From contig JAZKJV010000390.1 of the NCBI GenBank assembly GCA_037367405.1, positions 806,001-870,000 of the forward strand: a stretch of 64,000 nt of DNA, in the 5' to 3' direction. The notes below the pieces were generated by a model. The model was given only the letters and a program-made list of their open reading frames with translations. It had not been told where the DNA came from and ran no database searches. A program made the position numbers and the translations under genes. Below are positions 60,528-64,000 of this stretch, in pieces (position 1 is the stretch's first letter; the number at the start of each line of letters is the position of its first letter). Source of the stretch: Ottelia alismoides (taxonomy: Eukaryota; Streptophyta; Magnoliopsida; Alismatales; Hydrocharitaceae).

Positions 60528-62522
60528 ATGGCCGACTGGGGCGTATGTTGTCCGGACTTTGCGGACCCCTCGTCCGCTCCAGCCAGTCCACCTCACTTTT
60601 TCCAGGAGGACTTTGCTCCTGATTTTTGTACATATCCGACCAACCCACTATTTCAGGATCCGGACTTTAACCTTCGCCAGTCATTCCCACCACCATCTCC
60701 TACACATTTCGACAACCCGCTCTTCCTTGAGTATCCTGATCCGGAATGTGATTTTTGTCCACACCCACCACCCACATTCGACTCACCCGATCCTGAGATT
60801 TTGGAGTCACCTTTCATGATATCCACACTTGAGACCTTGAATCAGATGATGGAGCATATGAACTCGAGGATCACTGATCTAACCAGTTTAAATAAGAACC
60901 AAAATGCCGCTCCAGTCTTTGAGGATATGGAATCATTTGAGGATTACCATGAGAGCTTCCAATCGCCCAAAATACAAAAAAATGAGAAAAATTTAAAAAT
61001 ACAAAAAGAGTTTCGGAGACACATGATCGAGCCAGACTGTGAAGAGAGGTACCACTTGCCAGATCCTTTGACCACACAGCCTCTCACACTTTGTCCCACC
61101 TTTGACCCCGAGGATGCCGCTGTACAGACTGCTCTTGGCATACCTCGTGTATATGCTGATTCCGACTTCCTCCCTTGTATGGAGGACGTCCAAAAATTCA
61201 AAAAAATGCTATCTGAACCCGAAGTGGTGGCTACTATTCATGAGATCATCCGTGCCCCACTTCAGCAGGCCATGACCCATATGTCTGCTCCTCTTCCCAA
61301 AAAGAGAAAGCGGAGGAGCAGATTTGAGCGTCATATCTTGACCATGGCCACTGCCCATGCCATCTCACATCGTCCCATTCCTTGGAAGAGGAACACTGCC
61401 ACACCTTTCATTAGCTGCACAATCTCTGACCACACATGTGATCACACTCTCCTAGACGGCGGTGCATCGATCAGTATCATACCCTTCTCGCTGGTACAGT
61501 CTCTTCACTTAGGGCCTCTCAAGAAGACCAGGATGATCGTACAGTTTGCTGATGGATCAATAAAGAGGCCGAAGGGTATCCTTGAAAACGCCGTCATTTC
61601 GATTCAGGGCACGAGCTACACTGTTGATTTTGTCGTATTGCCCATGGAGACCTCCACAGGGGAGCATTCTCCAATCATCCCAGGACGACCATTCCTCGCC
61701 TCTGCGAGAGTCGTTATTGACTACGGATCAGGAGAGATTCGCTTCCATCCTGCTGACGAGGGCGAAGCAGTGATCACCGCACCCACTACCGACCAGAGAT
61801 CTGCACCTGATGTGACCACACCTATCTTGGCTGACCTTGAGGACCATGATTTTGATGATACTATCAGAGAATTTTGCTGCTTATTGGATTCCACTGAGAC
61901 CCGAGAACTCCTCCCTGTTGAGGAACACTCGGAAAGCATGGACCTCGACATTCCTTCTTCTGGGACTTGGCGTTGTGTTGATGACATCCGCGGGATTTAC
62001 ACGATAGACACCGTTGAGCGGAGGGCAGATTTAGAGACTATACAGGACGGACATGCTCTGACTACTTCCACTGATGAGTCCGCTCCTGTCCATGTAGATA
62101 CTGATGAGACTAAGGCCGAATTTGATTTAGTTGCTTTTCTTCAGAAATTCGGGCCTTTTGATGAGAAAGATGATCCGGTTGAGATTATAGAGGACGAACA
62201 GAGCTCGATTACTTCCACCGATGATTTTGTGCCTTTTGATTTTGACCTGGATGACACCTCGCAGGACGACTCCGAGTACACTACTTCCGATGATGATGAG
62301 TTCGTCCCATTCCACTTTGATATCAGCGAGACTCCCAAGGCCGGACCTAGCCGTACTTCTTCCACTCACTCGTCTGTGCCTCTTCACCCTAGGGCCACTG
62401 AGGACCATCACCCTGTCGACCCTGATCGGTTTCTGTCATTTGAGGACCCCGATGTCGACCTGCACCACACTAGATCTATCCCTCAGCGGTTCCGCAAGAA
62501 GGTTCGCTTTCTACCTTCTTGA
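60528..62522 (+). CDS. Retroelement protein with retropepsin domain, 664 aa, intact
   Basis: Single uninterrupted frame. I place the start at MADWGVCC, in good context (gagATGg); the frame is open upstream, giving 38 further residues from another ATG at 60414. Regions: Pro/Phe/Asp-rich N-terminus (1-95); a predicted helix LETLNQMMEHMNSRITDL (about 101-118); a basic KKRKRRSR cluster near 257-264 (possible nuclear signal); a retroviral-type aspartic protease at about 295-400 with active site LLDGGAS (Asp310) and IIPGRPFL; and an acidic C-terminus with repeated units near 511, 562 and 585 sharing the form TTSTD...PF.FD. The DxGAS...GRPFL pattern matches Athila/Tat proteases. No CCHC knuckle, RT, RNase H or integrase motif is visible in it or downstream to 64000, so the element is non-autonomous or its pol lies beyond the window. 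Confidence 0.8.
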   Translation: MADWGVCCPDFADPSSAPASPPHFFQEDFAPDFCTYPTNPLFQDPDFNLRQSFPPPSPTHFDNPLFLEYPDPECDFCPHPPPTFDSPDPEILESPFMISTLETLNQMMEHMNSRITDLTSLNKNQNAAPVFEDMESFEDYHESFQSPKIQKNEKNLKIQKEFRRHMIEPDCEERYHLPDPLTTQPLTLCPTFDPEDAAVQTALGIPRVYADSDFLPCMEDVQKFKKMLSEPEVVATIHEIIRAPLQQAMTHMSAPLPKKRKRRSRFERHILTMATAHAISHRPIPWKRNTATPFISCTISDHTCDHTLLDGGASISIIPFSLVQSLHLGPLKKTRMIVQFADGSIKRPKGILENAVISIQGTSYTVDFVVLPMETSTGEHSPIIPGRPFLASARVVIDYGSGEIRFHPADEGEAVITAPTTDQRSAPDVTTPILADLEDHDFDDTIREFCCLLDSTETRELLPVEEHSESMDLDIPSSGTWRCVDDIRGIYTIDTVERRADLETIQDGHALTTSTDESAPVHVDTDETKAEFDLVAFLQKFGPFDEKDDPVEIIEDEQSSITSTDDFVPFDFDLDDTSQDDSEYTTSDDDEFVPFHFDISETPKAGPSRTSSTHSSVPLHPRATEDHHPVDPDRFLSFEDPDVDLHHTRSIPQRFRKKVRFLPS

Positions 62523-62610
62523 CCCTCTGTACTTCCATCCTGTTGTACATTCGTGTTGTGTACCTCCGTCTCTCTTCCGTATTGCTCGTCCACCCATTCT
62601 CGTGTTTGCC

Positions 62611-63266
62611 TAGCTTAGGACGAACTTTGTCCTAAGTATAGGGGGATGGACGAGCCGAGTGTTCTTTCATCGTTCGGTGTCATCACTCCTGTCGTTGCCT
62701 ATACTTAGGGCTTCTTTCACCCTAAGTATAGGGGGAGCGATGCGTACATCCTCACAATCTCTTCTTCTGTCTTCATCTCTTTTTCTTCTTTTCTTCTTTT
62801 CTTCTTTTCCTCTTCTATCTTCTTCATCTACTGAAAAGGTGCCGCCCCTTTTTGTCAGTCTTCTATACTTAGGACGTACTTTGTCCTAAGTATAGGGGGT
62901 GTGCACCCCAAGTTTCTCTATTCTTTGATCCTCTCCATTGTCTCCTCTTCTTGTCTATACTTGGGGATATTTTACCCTAAGTATAGGGGGAGACAATCTG
63001 AGTACGATCTGTTCATTCCCACCCTTGACCCTCCCTGCTTTGTATACAGTCTGCTATACTTAGGATTATTTGATCCTAAGTATAGGGGGGGCGGTCAACT
63101 TCTCATTCGTTTGTTCATCCATTCCTTTATTCATTTATTCTTTAGATTTTCCTATACTCAGTACGAGTTATGTCTTCTCTTTTCTCTCTGATCTATGAGG
63201 ACATAGCTCAAGCTAAGTATAGGGGGGTCGTATATACTGCGTATATACTTTAGCCATAACTCGTAC
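62611..63266 (+). repeat. Array of six stem-loops, each ending in a purine run
   Basis: Stems: 62614-62621/62629-62636 (8 bp), 62699-62710/62720-62731 (12 bp), 62863-62875/62883-62895 (13 bp), 62955-62966/62975-62986 (11 of 12), 63054-63066/63073-63085 (13 bp), and a degenerate sixth with arms near 63152 and 63212. Consensus: ctatacttaggac, loop of 6-9, gtcctaagtatag, then gggg(g). Each is preceded by pyrimidine-rich sequence. A further 12-bp inverted repeat pairs 63161-63172 with 63255-63266. The AAGTATAGGGGG end of each unit looks like a polypurine tract. The array begins about 90 bases after the ORF stop. Confidence 0.9.
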
Positions 63267-63289
63267 TTTCGTATTTTCCTAATAATATG

Positions 63290-64000
63290 GCTAATAATTC
63301 TTTAAAAATTCTTTAAAATTCATTAAAAATCCTTAATAAAAAGACGTGGTTATTCCTCAAATTCTTTTTGTATTTACTGATTAATAAATCAGGTGAAAAT
63401 GTTTTTTGCAAAATGTTTGAAAAATAGTTTGAAAATCTTTGTGAACATCTATTGAAAACTATTTCGAAAATATTTTGTTACATGTTTTCAACCTGTGTAA
63501 AATTGTGTGGTTTGCAAAATTTATTTTCTTGTGTGAAATAAAATGTTTGAAAAATGATTTGCAAATGGTTTGAAAATGGTTGCAAAAATGATTTGAAAAA
63601 CCTACATATACTGTTTTGAAAACCTTTGCAAATTGATTTTCAAATGTGTGTACATGTTTGCAAAAATGTTTGTAAAAATTATTTTGGACTATAGTTTTCA
63701 AAAATTGTATGAAAAGCTTGTGTCAAATAAGTTTGAGGAATACATACATCTCACCAAAATCCACTATATATATGTATAAAATTGATCACTTACCCTTGTA
63801 AATTCTGAAAATCCATTTCTTGTATATATAAGAAGCACTCCCGTGTACATATTTTAACATATTTTTCAGCCAAAATCTTTTTGTTTTCAAAAAGCCCAAA
63901 AACATTTGCAAAATTAAAATCCAAAAACATTTGAAAAATCTTTTTGAAAAAGACAAAAAAATGCATATGCATCATCATCATCTTTTCAAAAATCCATAAA
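63290..64000. other. AT-rich end of window with cryptic TTTGAAAA-type repeats
   Basis: About 63395-63720 is dominated by short degenerate repeats of tttgaaaa and tttgcaaa. The minus-strand frame at 63459-63701 is a by-product, with repeating F, H, N and K. No 3' LTR homologous to 55473-59141 begins before the window ends. Confidence 0.5.

Noticed and set aside
62221..63191. Plus-strand frames 62221-62613, 62659-62889 and 62901-63191
   Set aside because: The first is a shadow of the 664-codon ORF. The others are Ser/Leu/Phe-rich translations of the pyrimidine-rich spacers of the stem-loop array.
1..64000. CRISPR arrays, bacterial operons or organelle genes
   Set aside because: The content is plainly plant nuclear (spliced genes, plant retroelements). 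The repeats found are transposon termini, LTRs, a minisatellite and stem-loops, not spaced CRISPR repeats.

Overview
The window reads as nuclear DNA of a flowering plant: spliced genes with GT-AG introns, long AT-rich intergenic tracts, and many nested plant transposable elements (Ty1/copia, Ty3/gypsy, L1-type LINEs, hAT, Tourist-like and Mutator-like MITEs). A monocot is plausible, but I cannot fix the species from sequence alone. Only two host genes are well supported, both on the minus strand. The first (about 2083-2962) is the 5' part of a mitochondrial inner-membrane protein resembling MIC60/mitofilin; its later exons lie beyond the left edge. The second (20267-27623) is a complete six-exon patatin-like lipid acyl hydrolase of 396 residues with an intact Ser/Asp catalytic pair.

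Layout. 1-2082: intron of the MIC60-like gene, or unrecognised sequence. 3885-4234: LINE tail. 4243-5682: non-autonomous hAT element with an exact 8-bp target duplication and a G-rich minisatellite. 6455-8165: mixed sequence with no assigned gene. 8171-13140: nearly complete Ty1/copia element (minus strand) disabled by frameshifts and stops. 13146-17066: no gene seen. 17070-19863: four Tourist-like MITEs around a LINE fragment. 20267-27623: patatin-like gene, whose 4.7-kb third intron contains a long fold-back element. 29646-29888: Mutator-type MITE with a 9-bp duplication. About 30128-31900: broken copia remnant. 32850-33500: element with terminal inverted repeats. 34950-48884: a LINE split by a 10.6-kb copia-type LTR element (36159-46747) carrying 2.6-kb LTRs. 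48885-49085: MITE. 51881-53868: broken gypsy gag-protease. 55473-64000: part of a large Ty3/gypsy element of Athila/Tat type, with a long 5' LTR, PBS, one long intact ORF carrying a retropepsin domain, and an array of stem-loops each ending in a purine run.

The most unusual part is the right end. A 664-codon intact frame with an aspartic protease but no visible zinc knuckle, reverse transcriptase or integrase is followed by about six repeated stem-loops (62611-63266), each ending in a polypurine-tract-like run. Also notable are the copia element whose decayed interior contrasts with LTRs still about 97% alike (suggesting mobilisation in trans), the hAT element with its minisatellite cargo, and a perfect 30-bp palindrome centred on CACGTG in the putative LTR. 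Identities and difference counts were estimated by eye; no database search was possible.
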